Shown: positions 34,071 through 46,177 of the stretch, piece by piece
Layout of the letters: every line of letters starts with the position of its first letter
Position numbering within the stretch: position 1 is the first letter of the stretch
From: Hymenolepis diminuta
Lineage: Eukaryota; Platyhelminthes; Cestoda; Cyclophyllidea; Hymenolepididae
DNA length: 64,000 nucleotides
NCBI GenBank assembly: GCA_900708905.1
Contig: CAADRB010000034.1
Span: 1,352,319 to 1,416,318 of the forward strand
Direction: 5' to 3'
Notes under the pieces: generated by a model
The model's input: the letters and a program-made list of their open reading frames with translations, nothing else
What the model was told of the DNA's origin: nothing
The model's database searches: none
Position numbers and translations under genes: made by a program

Positions 34071-34640
34071 TCTCTTTGTATCCTACTCCACCCCTACACT
34101 TTCAATTCCTTCTCTAACTCAACTTTCGCTAATCTCCTCCCTACCTTTAACTTATGCACCCAGTTGACAGGCACCTATTATCCTCATACGTGTGAAAACA
34201 TGTGGAGAAAAGGGTGGGAGTTCACCACTGGTTCTTTAACTAAAGATAATTAGAAGAAAGGAGTTCATTATGTAAAATCAGAGGAGAAAGAGTTTTCACG
34301 TCTCTTTCTCTCTCTCTTTCTCTCTTGCTGTCTTCCTGTAACTCACCCTGCTTGTTTCTCACCCTGCCCTCCTCAAGAAAAGCACCTTTATTAACTGAAA
34401 GGTGATATATGTACCAGAAGGGAGGTGGGTAGGAGAGTAAAGGAGGAAAGGGGTGGGGTAACGATTTGACAAGTTTACCGCCTTTCAAACAGTGTGTGTA
34501 GAAACAGAGTTACTCTTCGCCCTCTAACAGTCGTGAAACATGCTTTCATCCACTCTCGCTCTCCCTTACTCTCTCTCAATTACTACAAGGTCTGCTCTTA
34601 GATTGTAAAATATGGGCCAAGGGGGNGGGAGCGCAATATT
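34071..34640. other. CT-rich microsatellite island
   Basis: Contains a long CTCTTTCTCTCTCT-type run (about 34300-34326), CCTCC blocks and a GGGAGGTGGG block. A single unresolved base (n) is at 34626 in a G run. The minus-strand open frame here is only low-complexity sequence. Confidence 0.5.
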
Positions 34641-35387
34641 TGTAATTAATTATCCTATCTGCACAAGCATGTAAGAGTTTGAGATTTGCGAGAAAATATC
34701 TGAGGGAAATAGAAGTGTAAAATTTTGACTCCTTATTGATAGCAATGTCCAAATAAGAATGTGGCGTCTACATAGAAAATCGAAATACATTGAAAAAGAA
34801 TCTTACATTAGAGTGCGAATAAATAATCAGAGTTGAATTTTACAAAAAGATGAGCTGCTTTCATATTACGAGAAATGCTATATTTATGCAGGAACTGCAT
34901 TTCCACTTCAAGTCTATTATCTGTTAAGTTTATTAGATTCATCATAATTTATAAAGTGATCTAAAGCGTAGAAAATAGCTCTAATAACTTGTTCATCGGA
35001 ACGTCAGGAATTCGAGACATTTCTTTGTTTTCAACAACTGTCTCAATTGATTTAAGTTGATAGTTTAATGGTCGAACAAATCAATGAACTAAACTAACAA
35101 ACAGTCAAATACTTCAGCTTAAAACTGTAGAGATTTCCATTCAGAGAGTCAGTGGAGCATTTAATTATGTAGAATAAGGAAACCACTCTCCTCTTATAAT
35201 ATTAAGATTATATCACCGATTCTGTTCGTCACCTGATATAGACGTAATTTGTAAATAAGTATGAAATTATGTAGAGTTAACCTTGGTTGAATTCTGGTGA
35301 GCACCAATACACTAAAATAGCGTTATATCGCAACATTCTGGAGGTATCTTGGTTAGTAAAAGAAAACAAAGTATTGAAAATGGAAAT

Positions 35388-35630
35388 GCTTCGTTGGCAC
35401 ATTAGCCATCGTGCAAATCTCCCATATCAGAGATCATGAGTTCCACTCTTATCACTTCACACATAGTAAGGGGAATGACCAACTACACTGGTTAAGTCCG
35501 AATAATCTAGAGGATGGTAGAATTCGGGTTTCTCACCAGTAAGGCTCCGTGGCGTCACTCTCTATCCAAGATGAACGTTGAAAAATGCAATCCAAAATGG
35601 GCTTCGTATATAATAAAACTTGCCAATACG
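35388..35630 (+). repeat. SINE-like element, copy A
   Basis: About 243 bp that align with three other places in this window. The 5' part is a decayed tRNA-like head (GCTTCGTTGGCACATTAGCC, later ATGAGTTCCACTCTTAT in place of the B box). The body shares words with copy B read on the minus strand: ACTGGTTAAGTC versus ACTGATTAAGTC, GGTAGAATTCGGGTTTCTC versus GGCAGAATTCGAGCCTTTC, and CACTCTCTATCCAAGATG versus CACTCTCTATACAATATG. The 3' end resembles that of copy B (GCCAATACG versus GCCAATGTCGG). Boundaries are approximate, and no target-site duplication could be confirmed by eye. Confidence 0.7.
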
Positions 35631-37190
35631 TACTAGAAATCCTAGATATGAATTCGCTTAGGAACTTATGGCACATATTCTGATATTTACAATTCGGAAA
35701 AATAGAATATGAAGCGGTGAAAGGAATATAAAAATCAAATGAAATAAGACTCTTCTGATGCCATGATCTTATAGACTGGTTCTTTTTGAGCCCCTCTGAT
35801 TCCAGATGCTTTTCCTAGATGAGAAGTTGTAAATTTTTGACAAGACTTGGGTGACAAATTAATGGAAGTATCCAAAAGCGTGTATTTTATTTTCGAAAAC
35901 CTTATTTTTAATCTTTATTAACATTGATTTCCTGCAAGGCTAGACAGGCTAGGCAGAAAAGTGGTAGCATAATAACTACAATTTTAACCTTACTTTAATA
36001 AAAGACCAGAAAAGCAAGTGGTGCTAACATTTTTTTAAAACTTTCAATTAAATATCTTACTATTGGCTTTAATATTTAAATGAAGGTGAAATAACTGTAA
36101 AAGAAGTGCTAGTTATTTCTTTATATTAATGTCAATTATATTTGTCACACAGTGTGAACATGCAGTCATCTGTTTTTCCTGAATTGCACGAGAGGTCTCT
36201 GTAATTACACAATATAATTAAATAAAACTCAAGGTAAATTGAACGGTGTTGGAATTTAAAGGATTATTCAATCAAATTAATTAGATTTATCTACAACAAA
36301 TTCATTAGAGCTAACCGGGATAAAAATTTACTTGACGAGAAGAAATTATTTCCTTTTCTTTATAAGGAAGTTAAAAAGAACGAAATATGACCACTATTAG
36401 AAAAATTGCTCTTACGGAAAAAAAATTAATTCAAAGGGGAATTCATGTTTGAGTTTACCTAAATGAGATTTGGTTATAATTAAAATTTTCTAATTTTGTC
36501 TTTGTCTCCCTAATTTTCTCCTCTAGACAATTGAAAGTTTGATCACCAAATCAGATATCCTTCAAATCCACTTATGCAAGGTTCGCCAAAGATTCTTGTA
36601 GGCCCTTTTTGCTAATAACAAATATCGATTTAATTTAACTTCCTTATAAATAAAGATTCAAAATTAATAAGTGTACTGGATGTCATTTTAAATTTAAAAG
36701 ATAAACATTAACATTAGTTGAATAAACTCTTGGCATGGCAAAAAGACGTAATAAATGGTAAAAGATTTTATTTTAACATATTGTTTTTTTAAAATTTTGG
36801 CAGACAATGAATTAGATGAAATAATAAATCAGATATCTTTCATATCGATTTATTTAGAGCTTACTAATTAACCGTTGCCTTTTTGAACAGTAATGTCCAT
36901 TCAAGTTTTAATGAACGATACTTTAAAATGAGCTAATTTGCTTAAATTGTGTTGGAACTTTTCATTTTTCATTTTGCTAATTAAAATAAACACTCCAAGA
37001 ACTTTAAAATAGTAAAAACCCTCACTTAATGTTTAGATAATAAACTATTCGAGTGAATGAATTTATTACCTTCATATCAAAAATTTTAACTGGTAATGAA
37101 TTGGTGGAGAGAACATATGCTGGTACATATCTATTACCGGTGGAAATTTTACCTGTTAGGATTGGGCAATTAGTAGACGTGAGATAGAAT

Positions 37191-37545
37191 AAGTGATCTT
37201 TTTCATCTCGTCTCTCTGTGCCTTTTTCCTCGTAATTTTCATCTCGTAGCGATGGCATTCCAGGATGGCGAGGCCATAGCGCGCGGCACCATCATTTATC
37301 GCGCACAGCCAGAAGGACATAAATAATGTGTGCTGCGCTTCCCCATCCAATTGTGTGTACTCGCCTCATCCCTCCTCCTCCATCCGCTACGTCCGCTCCC
37401 GGTTCCCCCTCCCTCACCGCACTTATTGTCGAGTGAAAATTTATTGCTCCAATCCTTCACACTCTGTGTGTCTCTCTTCTCTCAGCCTCCCACTCTCTCG
37501 TCCATTTCCCTTACCCAGTTGCTCTCGTGGGAACATTTGATGAAA
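37191..37545. promoter_or_regulatory. GC/CpG-rich island, candidate regulatory element
   Basis: A core at about 37255-37340 contains several CpG-rich words (atagcgcgcggc, tttatcgcgcac, gctgcgc) and a loose inverted pair GCGCA...TGCGC. It is followed by CT-rich sequence to about 37545. Open frames here are short or low-complexity. Regulatory role is inferred from composition only. Confidence 0.3.
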
Positions 37546-38189
37546 ACAGAGGAATCGAACTTCCAAGAGTTTGGTAATTTTCATAGTTAGGTATTTAAGG
37601 CATTTTGTAAGTGGACATTTAAATTCATACATACAAATATATCTAATAAAATAAATCATTTTAAAATAATGTCTTTTTGTGAAAATTATTTGGAATTTGA
37701 CGAGTTTTCTACGGGACTAAGATAAATCGAAGCTGAAAATTAGTGTAAATCCCTCATAAAATATGATTTTCAGAAAAAACATCTCAATTGATTTTTATAG
37801 TCTTTGAGATTTGTCAGTGTACAAAAATAAAATTATACCGGACGGAAAAGACTTAGAGATAGAAACTGTGAAAATTGATAGAAAGACGATCAACTGTATG
37901 AAAAGAATGTTAATTTAATTTTTCATTAAGTAAATTTCATTGTAATTCATTTCACGATAGTAATAGCAACTTCACTTTTCTACCTTCTGTTTGCTGTAAA
38001 TGTTTGGGATTTCTTAAATTAAACGAGAATTCGAATCGTGGACAGCAATCAGAAGTAGTAATTAAGTGCCTAAAAAGTATAAATCACACATATTTTTGTA
38101 CTTAAATTATTATTCGCCAGTTTAGTCCTCTTTCAATAGAGTTGATAAAGCAAAATAACAGACAGAAATGCAGCAACAGAGAAAGATAT

Positions 38190-38440
38190 ATTGAAGGCCA
38201 TCGAGAGTGAGAGTGAGAGGACAGTTTCACCGACTTCCGGAAAAATACAGCCACGCCATTTTCGCATTCATGCAGTGAATTTTCAACATCCAGTCGTTTA
38301 TTTTAATCTCTTCCCCTCACTCTCTCCACAGATAATATATATTTCCCTCTCTATCGTTCTCCCTCTATCTATTCCACTTCACAAACAATCAAGTTCTCCT
38401 CATTTCCCTGCAGCATATTTGCGCCTAGTCTAGAGAGAAC
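38190..38440. other. Small GC/CT-richer island
   Basis: GAGTGAGAGTGAGAG repeat at about 38205-38220, then sequence with CpGs and a CT-rich part. Of the same style as the other islands; no gene recognised. Confidence 0.3.
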
Positions 38441-39136
38441 CAGTAATATGTTTACTTCAACCAACCAAGCCAGAGAACGTTATGAAAAAATAGTTGAATT
38501 TAGTGGAAAAGAAGCATCTCTCTTTAAGGCTAAGATTTAATACTGTTTTAAACTTTTTGAAATCCAAATTGTGGGAATTCACAATTCCAGCATATGAAAC
38601 ACTTTACAAAACGCGTATCTTTGATAAATGATAGTTCACAGATTTCGGAAATCTCCGAAAAAATATTTAGCATTTCATCGAACCATTTTTTCAAGGGCAG
38701 TTCTTAAAATATGTATTGGAGTACTGATGTAAATTACATTTACGCAAAAATATTTCAAAAAATAACAGCGATTTTAAATACTTAATGATTCTGAAACATA
38801 AAGTAAAAATTATCTTGATTGTTCTGGCCATTATTCCATAACCAAGTCCTCATTCCGATTCAATTAATTGAATATACTGAAGATTGAAAGGTTCAAATTA
38901 TTAAAGAGACAATGTACAATGTAAATTCCAGATATCACAGCATCGTTCATTCTTTTTCAGAAAATGTAGGAATTAGAACCACTCATATCGCAACCGTAAG
39001 TGGTTTTCTTATCATTTCTAGTCCTTATAATAAGAAACTCCAGTTTCGACATTTTTGTTTCGATTGCAGATTTACCCGGGGCTATTGGTTATACACTTCT
39101 GCGCATTTGTGCCAATGAGTATCGTACCTATGACTC

Positions 39137-39400
39137 CCGACATTGGCATTAAATTATATGCCCTTATGATGGTTCTCAAGCACATTTGGGGAAACATTCA
39201 CCGACACCCATATTGTATAGAGAGTGATGTCAAGGAGCACCTCTGGCGAAAGGCTCGAATTCTGCCACCTTTTACATTAGTCAGACTTAATCAGTGTGAC
39301 TAGCAATTCCGATCACTAGGTGTGCGCCGATGAGAATCGAACCCGTACACTCCAAAGTGGCAGTGGCAAAGAGAATGGTGACCAATGATCCACCGACGCA
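39137..39400 (-). repeat. SINE-like element, copy B (best head)
   Basis: About 264 bp read on the minus strand. The tRNA-like head is at 39323-39400, followed by a body that aligns with copy A over most of its length (see copy A) and ends GCCAATGTCGG. This copy has the best-preserved tRNA-derived part and B box (GGGTTCGATTC). The plus-strand open frame at 39055-39303 is mostly the antisense of this repeat and should not be called a gene. Confidence 0.75.
39323..39400 (-). other. tRNA-like head of SINE copy B
   Basis: 78 nt. The ends TGCGTCG and CGGCGCA pair over 7 bp with one G-T pair. A T-arm-like ACGGG-TTCGATT-CTCAT has one mismatch. GTGGATCATTGGTC resembles a box A. The end and start regions resemble tRNA-Gly, and TTTGCCAC recalls its anticodon loop, but the middle does not fold into a clean anticodon arm. 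It is therefore a pseudo-tRNA used as a pol III promoter, not a working tRNA gene. Confidence 0.6.
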
Positions 39401-40098
39401 TTGAACGTTCTTATTTGTTTTTCCTTCAAACCTTCATTAATATTTCTCTCTTTACTTTAGGAGCTTTCGCACTTTTCGTGTTCGACTAAAATCCTCTAAT
39501 CCAATTAGTTTTCTCTGAGATTCTAGATTAACTCAGTTTACTCGAATTTCTATTCCTGCTGAGTTATATTCTGTGTCCGGTATCATTAGGCAATCTATTA
39601 TGTTTGGCAATGCGTATTTAAAATATCATAGGTATAATTTCATAACATGCACGGACTCTAAATGATAATGTATAACTATTTTCTCAATTATTTTGTGCTT
39701 TAAAATCTTCGAAATATCTGCCGTTCACTTTAATGCCTTCCGGTTCAAACTATTTGTCATAAATCTAGGAACACAGTGCCATTATGTTCTGGTTTTCGCG
39801 TTTTCACGACATCAAAAATCTACACATAACTATTACTGTTATTTTTCCAAACATAACACAATCTCTCTGCTTCCAGTACGAACAATAATTAAGTTAAACA
39901 TTTCGATTTCTTCCCACTTTCTTTTTCCTTGTCTTCCATTTTGGAACCAGAGATCCAGATGTTTCAGGGACACTGCACAAATGAGATCTAAATCATTTTT
40001 GATTTGCGCACATTTTGGTTATTTGAACCCCTTTTGGATGCAAGTAACCAATAAGGCGGTAGTATCCCCTACTTTCCCATTCTAACTCTCTATTTGCA

Positions 40099-40118
40099 CA
40101 ACAGGCGCATGCCTGTTG
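40099..40118. other. Perfect 8-bp hairpin
   Basis: CAACAGGC and GCCTGTTG flank the loop GCAT. GC-rich relative to its surroundings. About 170 bp before the candidate exon at 40289. No known class. Confidence 0.4.
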
Positions 40119-40288
40119 GAATAGTGGATCCCAAGGTTTGAATAATTTCTGCCCCTTTCCTTTTCTCCCACTAAATTCAAAATGGTGGTTGGGGGGAAGG
40201 GGGTGGAGAGGTAATAGGATTTGTACGCAACAAAATCTATTTTTAAATTTTTCCTATCTACTATCCGTTATGTATCCTGGCTACACAG

Positions 40289-40356
40289 GCTCCATCATCA
40301 GACAACGGTACAAGCTCGTACGAAACCAGGGAACCGGGAGGAATGAAAAAATACAG
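40289..40356 (+). CDS. Candidate isolated exon, unknown protein
   Basis: A 68-nt segment of roughly 50% GC in AT-rich DNA, bounded by ...ctacacag and gtagag. Read from its first base it is open: APSSDNGTSSYETREPGGMK then KYR. I recognise no family. The pattern could arise by chance, and the long open frame that covers it (40138-40458) reads a different phase. Low confidence. Confidence 0.18.
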
Positions 40357-40841
40357 GTAGAGAAAGTCTTATCGAGAATCAGACAGATAACCGGGTTGCT
40401 TGTTTGCCCAGAGTATCAATCAATGGTGAAAAATCTTAGACAGAGGGAAGAAGCATAATGCCTACTATTACCTGTTAGGTGAAATGAGGAGAAAAAGAGG
40501 GAGCCAGTTCTACCATTTTTGCGATGAAAAACCGTCTTGTTTCGATCTGATTTTTCGAGGATTCTGGGTGCTATTATCCGGTCAGCTTTTCACCAGCCAT
40601 TAATGAGAAAGTATAAACCGTTGAGCTATAGAAAATGTAGATGAATACTAGGCGAATTAGGCTTAAGCCTATTCAATCCCATTAAAAGTTACTTGACTCA
40701 AACCTTTTAAGAAGGAAAGCTAAACATGTTTCGGCTTTCCGCTTTTAGTTGAAATAACTTACAATTCACGCATTAGGGGTTTGGTATTAGTCAGAGCCTC
40801 CGAGTTACTTACACACAGACGGAAATTCACAATTCAAATTT

Positions 40842-41264
40842 GTGCTGAAGTTCATGGAAATTGCTTCAGATCATGTAAAATTCTGCTACTTTTCGCCATT
40901 CAAAACAAGAAGAAAACTGCTAAAAGACTTCAGCTGTTTTCAAAGCTGTAAGTATCAGCTTATATTGGCTAAAAGCTCCATCAAAACTACCACAATTTCA
41001 GATATTAGTTTTCTTCTCGTACCAGACAACTTAGAACTAAATTGTGAAACATGTGACCATGAAGCTTCGAAGGAATTCAAATCTCCGTTCATGAAAATCG
41101 TCCTATTTTTCACCAATTGTCTTGAAAGCTATTCTACGGTTGAAACGAACTTTCCGCGTATTCTAAAAATGTTAAGCACAAACAAGCGCAAAGTGGAACT
41201 CAAACTCCAGGGGTATCCTCACTTTTCAAGAAAGACGCATTTCACCTTCCGCCTTATTTGGTAA
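40842..41264 (+). CDS. 140-codon open frame, unrecognised
   Basis: The longest open frame in the desert. It starts from a non-ATG codon, and the first in-frame ATG follows four codons later (MEIASDHVKF). No domain, signal peptide or repeat is visible. A rough estimate from base composition gives a fair chance that one frame this long occurs at random in 42 kb, so it is listed only as a possibility. Confidence 0.12.
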   Translation: MLKFMEIASDHVKFCYFSPFKTRRKLLKDFSCFQSCKYQLILAKSSIKTTTISDISFLLVPDNLELNCETCDHEASKEFKSPFMKIVLFFTNCLESYSTVETNFPRILKMLSTNKRKVELKLQGYPHFSRKTHFTFRLIW

Positions 41265-42654
41265 CTGTGATTTTAAAGCTACCTATCTTTATGTTAAAAT
41301 CGTACTTGTAATACGAACATTAACTAATTATTTTTAACCAATCAAATATGAACTAATGTGACAAGACCGGTCAACAAGTACTGGAGGTAATGGATAAGAA
41401 TTTTATCAATAATCCAGACTTTGAATTATGAATTTTGAATTTTGGAATTGAAGCTAAAAATTCTCTTTTTGATCCCCTCCCCATTATCTTTTATTGAACT
41501 TTACCAGATTTTGTTGCTTTCCTGCAATGAAAAATTATGGAAATTTTCGACAGTGCTGTGGGTTATAATAATACTAATGACTGAGTTAAATATCTTACAG
41601 GAAGAGTGAGAAGTGACTCCAACTATTATTATTATTATTCGTTTTCGTAAAATGGAAAATTGGGAACACACAAAAATTGAAATCTAATCATAAATTTTAA
41701 TTCTCACGGAGCATTCGAGAATCGTTTACTAAATATCGCTGCCTTTGCGTGGCAGTTCTTGACGGTCTTTGAATTATTCTGAGCATGTACCTCAGATCAT
41801 GATGATGTATGATCCACACCATCTTTACACTCAACTGGTTTTCGAACATCATTATGTGCTTTTATCCTGATATGCTCTTGAAAATTGAAATATCTGGAAA
41901 ACTTTATGTGAAGTAACTTTTGGTTCTCCATATTTTGTTTTCAGTAAAATCTATAAAAATCCACATCAGTTTTGTTAAATTCTTGAAATAGGGCTAAATT
42001 TTGAACCTAAGTTCTTTCAATTATATTTCTGAGTAAGTAAGCAGGTCAAATATTTCACAAAAAAGGGATCTTTTAAGAAATACCCTATCAAGATTGTTAA
42101 ATTACAGCTGGCTTAAATTTGACTTTTAAACAAATCACGAAATGAGCATAACAAGCTAATGTGACTATTGAGATTTGAAATCAGTAGCGATTCGAAAGTG
42201 AGTCCCGAAGGTATGCCGTATACCTGGAAATTTAGAGTGATAACGAATATATCACGGAGTGGGATATATTAAAAGATAATCCCAAAAATTAGGCCTGATC
42301 AATAAATTTTAAATAACAAGGTAAGCTTAAACAGAAACAAAACGCAATTTAATTCATATATGATTATCAGATCCTGTATATTTACGTCATATCCGAAATT
42401 AGATTCGAGGTTGAGCAGTGTCCAAAACATTTGCAGTAATAAGAGGAAGGGACTCAAATATATCAATGAATAGAGCATGAAATGTAAAAGAAAAACAGTG
42501 AGGCTCAAATATAAATATTTATCTCATTTTCCCAATGTCTAATCTAGTATAAATGGTAGTTAAATCTAAATATAATTTATACAAATAAATGCTTTCAGGT
42601 CTCTCTTCTCTTATCATTCAAGGTCAGGTAAACAATCTTCCATTACTATCTTAA

Positions 42655-42683
42655 ATGCCTAAAAGACAAGAACTTTTAGGCAT
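42655..42683. other. Perfect 11-bp hairpin
   Basis: ATGCCTAAAAG and CTTTTAGGCAT flank the 7-nt loop ACAAGAA. Too short for a microRNA precursor. May be a transposon relic or chance. Confidence 0.4.
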
Positions 42684-42868
42684 CAAGCCAAAAATCTTGT
42701 TGTTTACACTAGTACAAGCAGAGGCAATAAATCTTAAGTAGACAACATCCATCCTAATTCGATCGTCCCATATGAAGAGATTAGGGAGACAGGCAGACAG
42801 TCTGAGGGAGATAAAAATCAGACGTTTTCACTTCACATAACAAAACATAATATGTGCGTAATATATAT

Positions 42869-42995
42869 TGTGTAGGTATCACAAGGCTATTGAAACTCTG
42901 ATCTCCATTGCATAATGGGAGGATGCACTGGAATTTCAAATTAATTTAGTCAAAAATATTAAATTTTGTGTGTATATTACAAGGAGATTGAAACT
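42869..42995 (+). repeat. Two diverged direct repeats about 97 bp apart
   Basis: TTGTGTAGGTATCACAAGG and TATTGAAACT at 42869-42897 correspond to TTGTGTGTATATTACAAGG and GATTGAAACT at 42966-42995. The sequence between them aligns poorly. Probably an old tandem duplication. Confidence 0.35.
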
Positions 42996-44885
42996 TTAAA
43001 ACCAAGAGAAAAAATGCATTCAGAAGAACAGATTTCCTGTTCTTTACCTTGAGGAACTCCAGTGAGCTATGCCGATAACCCGGATATATTAAAGTGACAT
43101 GATCAGGAAATTAATGATCAAGGGGACCTTAAGATATCATGAGGCAAAAATAGCAGTTAGGAAAAAAGTCAGTAAATTGGTAAAAAATCAAATAAAAGTG
43201 GGATATCCTAATTATAATATATACTTCTATTCGATCCGTCTCTTTCCTTATTTGACAATTTGAGTGTTCCTCCGTTTAAACTTTCCCATGATTAGAAATG
43301 TAGAAATTTGTAATGGGTATAGGTAATAAATTCTCGCATCTATAAGTAATCACTTTAGATCTCGCTACTAACCCTGTTAGGTCCATAAGATCAAATGAAG
43401 CTCAATTTATGGTGTGCATGCCTTTATTGTATTCGTAAACTGAAAATTGACTATATGGAACAGAATAATGCTCAGTTTGCTGGAGTGACATACCGATCAC
43501 AAATAGGCGAGCAACTTGGGGGAAGATGGATGAGTTACGGGTAGAACAAGGCAAAGTTCAACAGTTAATAGATAGAAGACTCGGATGAACCGTTAAAAAA
43601 TAAGCGAGGATAAGCTATAATAGAGTTCCGTTTAATGGCAGGCTATTTTCTTGGTGTAGACCGGTTATCACTAACCTGTTGTCCCCAAGACCTTTAAGAG
43701 TCGACATTTTGAAGACTTTCTGATCGAAAACATATCTCTAAATGCCATTTTTACAGTAAATTGGTCCTTTTATTTAGGCTTTCATTTGCAGACCGATCCA
43801 CTATATTTGAGAACCGGAGAAAGCTTGCATTTGGAATGGCAAAATTCGAAAGAACTTTCAATAGTGAGTGTGTTTTTGGGGATCCGTTATTGGCTTAAAA
43901 TGCGCATAACAAGATATGAATGACAAGATTATGCGAAAAATACGAAGAATAAAGAGGGGTAACAATAGATCATTCAGCCGAACTTGTCTTAAAATTTAAT
44001 CCTTAATAATAAAAGCTTGTTGAATAAAAATTTTAAGTGTATGAAGTATTCAAAATCATCCAACATTCCATTCCGTATAGACTGGTTGATCTTTCTTATT
44101 TCGTCTTTAAAGGAATGGTGTTGAAAGGAAATATAACAATCCTGAACGAATTTATTTCAAATTTATATTTTCTTTTAAATAACAAAATTTCATACCGGAA
44201 AATAGGAGTTTAAATTTGGGAAGTTTTCCCACTTGAGTCACTGACTACAGCATCTTCCTCACACAATGGGTGCTTGGCATGCATTCAATGATTTAAATGG
44301 TGAGAAGAAAACCGTTTGCAATTTTCATCAAAGTTTTCTCGAATTTAAAACAAGAAATTTAGCCATTTTGATATGAAAAAAGGCTAAGCTATTAAACAAT
44401 TGTTCTTACTTAACCTATCCTTTTAAATTGTTAGATAAAGTAGAATTTATAATCAAAAGCGATGAAGACCAATACAACGGAAAGTTAAAAAATACCATTT
44501 CAGAATGTGTCAATTCCCTAATAATGATTACCGTTAAATAGAGACAAGACGTGGGGAGAGGGGGAGGTTAGTAAGAAATTAAAGCATTGGTAATCCCAAA
44601 TGCTTCTAGATTTTTTTAAAACCTAACAAAAGATTGAAATAAATACTCCGCCAGCTATCGGAATTTTATTTCTTATCCTTAACAGATAAGTTATTCACTT
44701 TAAGATACTTGAGAATCATTTTAGAAAGAATATTTACTTCTGAGGTATAACCCTAAATTTCCAAAAATGATAGGAAAATTTCAATATAAGCTGGTAAATG
44801 AGTAAAAAATAACTATTTCAAGTATATTAAACCAGCTTTTTAACTATAAAAGCGGTAGCCATTCTTTTAGACAAGTGCACCGGTG

Positions 44886-45070
44886 GCATCGGTGGTTAAC
44901 CACCGCCTGCAAAGTTAGAGGCCGTGAGCTCGATAGCCATTGATGCCCACAAAATAAGTGGAATAACCTAGGTCTAGCTAATAAAGGGGATGATGTTGCT
45001 CCTCTATGCAAGATGAATCTTTGAAAACCCTTTCCTAAATGGGCTTGGGAGTTATTCTCATAAACACGGG
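44886..45070 (+). repeat. SINE-like element, copy C
   Basis: The head starts GCATCGGTGGTTAACC and contains GCCTGCAAAG, GAGGCCGTGAGCTCGATAG and TTGATGC; the two ends can pair over 7 bp. The body has GTGGAATAACC, CTAATAAAG, CTCTATGCAAGATGAAT and CTTTCCTAAATGGGCTT. It lacks about 30 bp present in copies A, B and D (the segment with CACCAGTGAGGCT), so it carries an internal deletion. Same strand as copy D, about 1.1 kb away. Confidence 0.7.
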
Positions 45071-46177
45071 AAATTTGGATGTACGCTTTCCACTGTACTC
45101 TTAAACACTGAATTAGAAGTGAAATGAGGGACTAATAAAAAGCAAAAGAAAGCAGTCCTTCTCTTTTGGGAACCAACATCAAATACAGCGTTCATCTACT
45201 TGATTTGAAGGCTAAGCTCCAACCAAATGCTCTAAAATCTAAGTGAGTGAAGCTTTTAAGGACTGAGGGGGCCAGAATTGAAACTAGTTATAAATCTTGG
45301 TTTCAATGCTGAAATCCCCCTGTTTACTTTTCTTCTTCCCTCTGTAAATATTACACTAGTAACTATGTAGTTTATGTATGAACTGTATGGCCATTTGTTT
45401 AAATGAACTAAATACAAAAAAATGTTATTCTGAATCCAATGTTGAGGCAATTAGGAAAAAATATTTACACTATTCAATTTCATGAGAAGTATTCAAAAAA
45501 TTACCAGATTATTCATCGATCCTACTACGAAGATGACAAATGACTAGTCAAATTCACTGAAAGACCAATTAATCACATGGTAGAAAACTCTCTTCTCATT
45601 TGTTGCAGCAAGTTTTACAGCCCCGTTTTTTGCCTACCTGTATATTTCAATTCATTAAAAAACATATGTGCATAGTTTTGTTTAAATGAACTGCGATTTA
45701 TGCGGCATTCAGTTAACATCCGTAAAGAAAATATAATTTTTGAGAAAATGCTCCTAATTTTAAATGTGTCACTAATTTGTCAAAAAGGAATGGGATTAAA
45801 CTGATAAGAGCTTTCCATTTATGTTTACGATAATGAAGAGTGGCTCAGTTGCAAAAGCACTTTTTAGGCAGCAGATTTATTTAATTCATTGCCCAAATTC
45901 ATTCAGAGGAGACGTTTTCGAAGACTTATCTTGGGTAGGGGGATGAAATTTCCAGATCTCTTTGGTTGAGATATTTGCCTCGAAAGGGATCTGTTATATG
46001 AGACTATACTCGGGAAGTCAATAAACTCAAATACAGATAAGCTACTATTACCCCAAACCTTTGCGTACTTTACTACAACAAGATAAGATAAAGTCAGAGA
46101 ACAAGTCACGATGGCCCAAAGGTTAAATTAATAGGAATCGAACGAAATCCTGTTTTCTTTTCTCTGAGACATTTAAT

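Noticed and set aside
13127..34626. Single unresolved bases at 13127 and 34626
   Set aside because: Each lies in a C or G homopolymer run and most likely reflects sequencing uncertainty, not biology.
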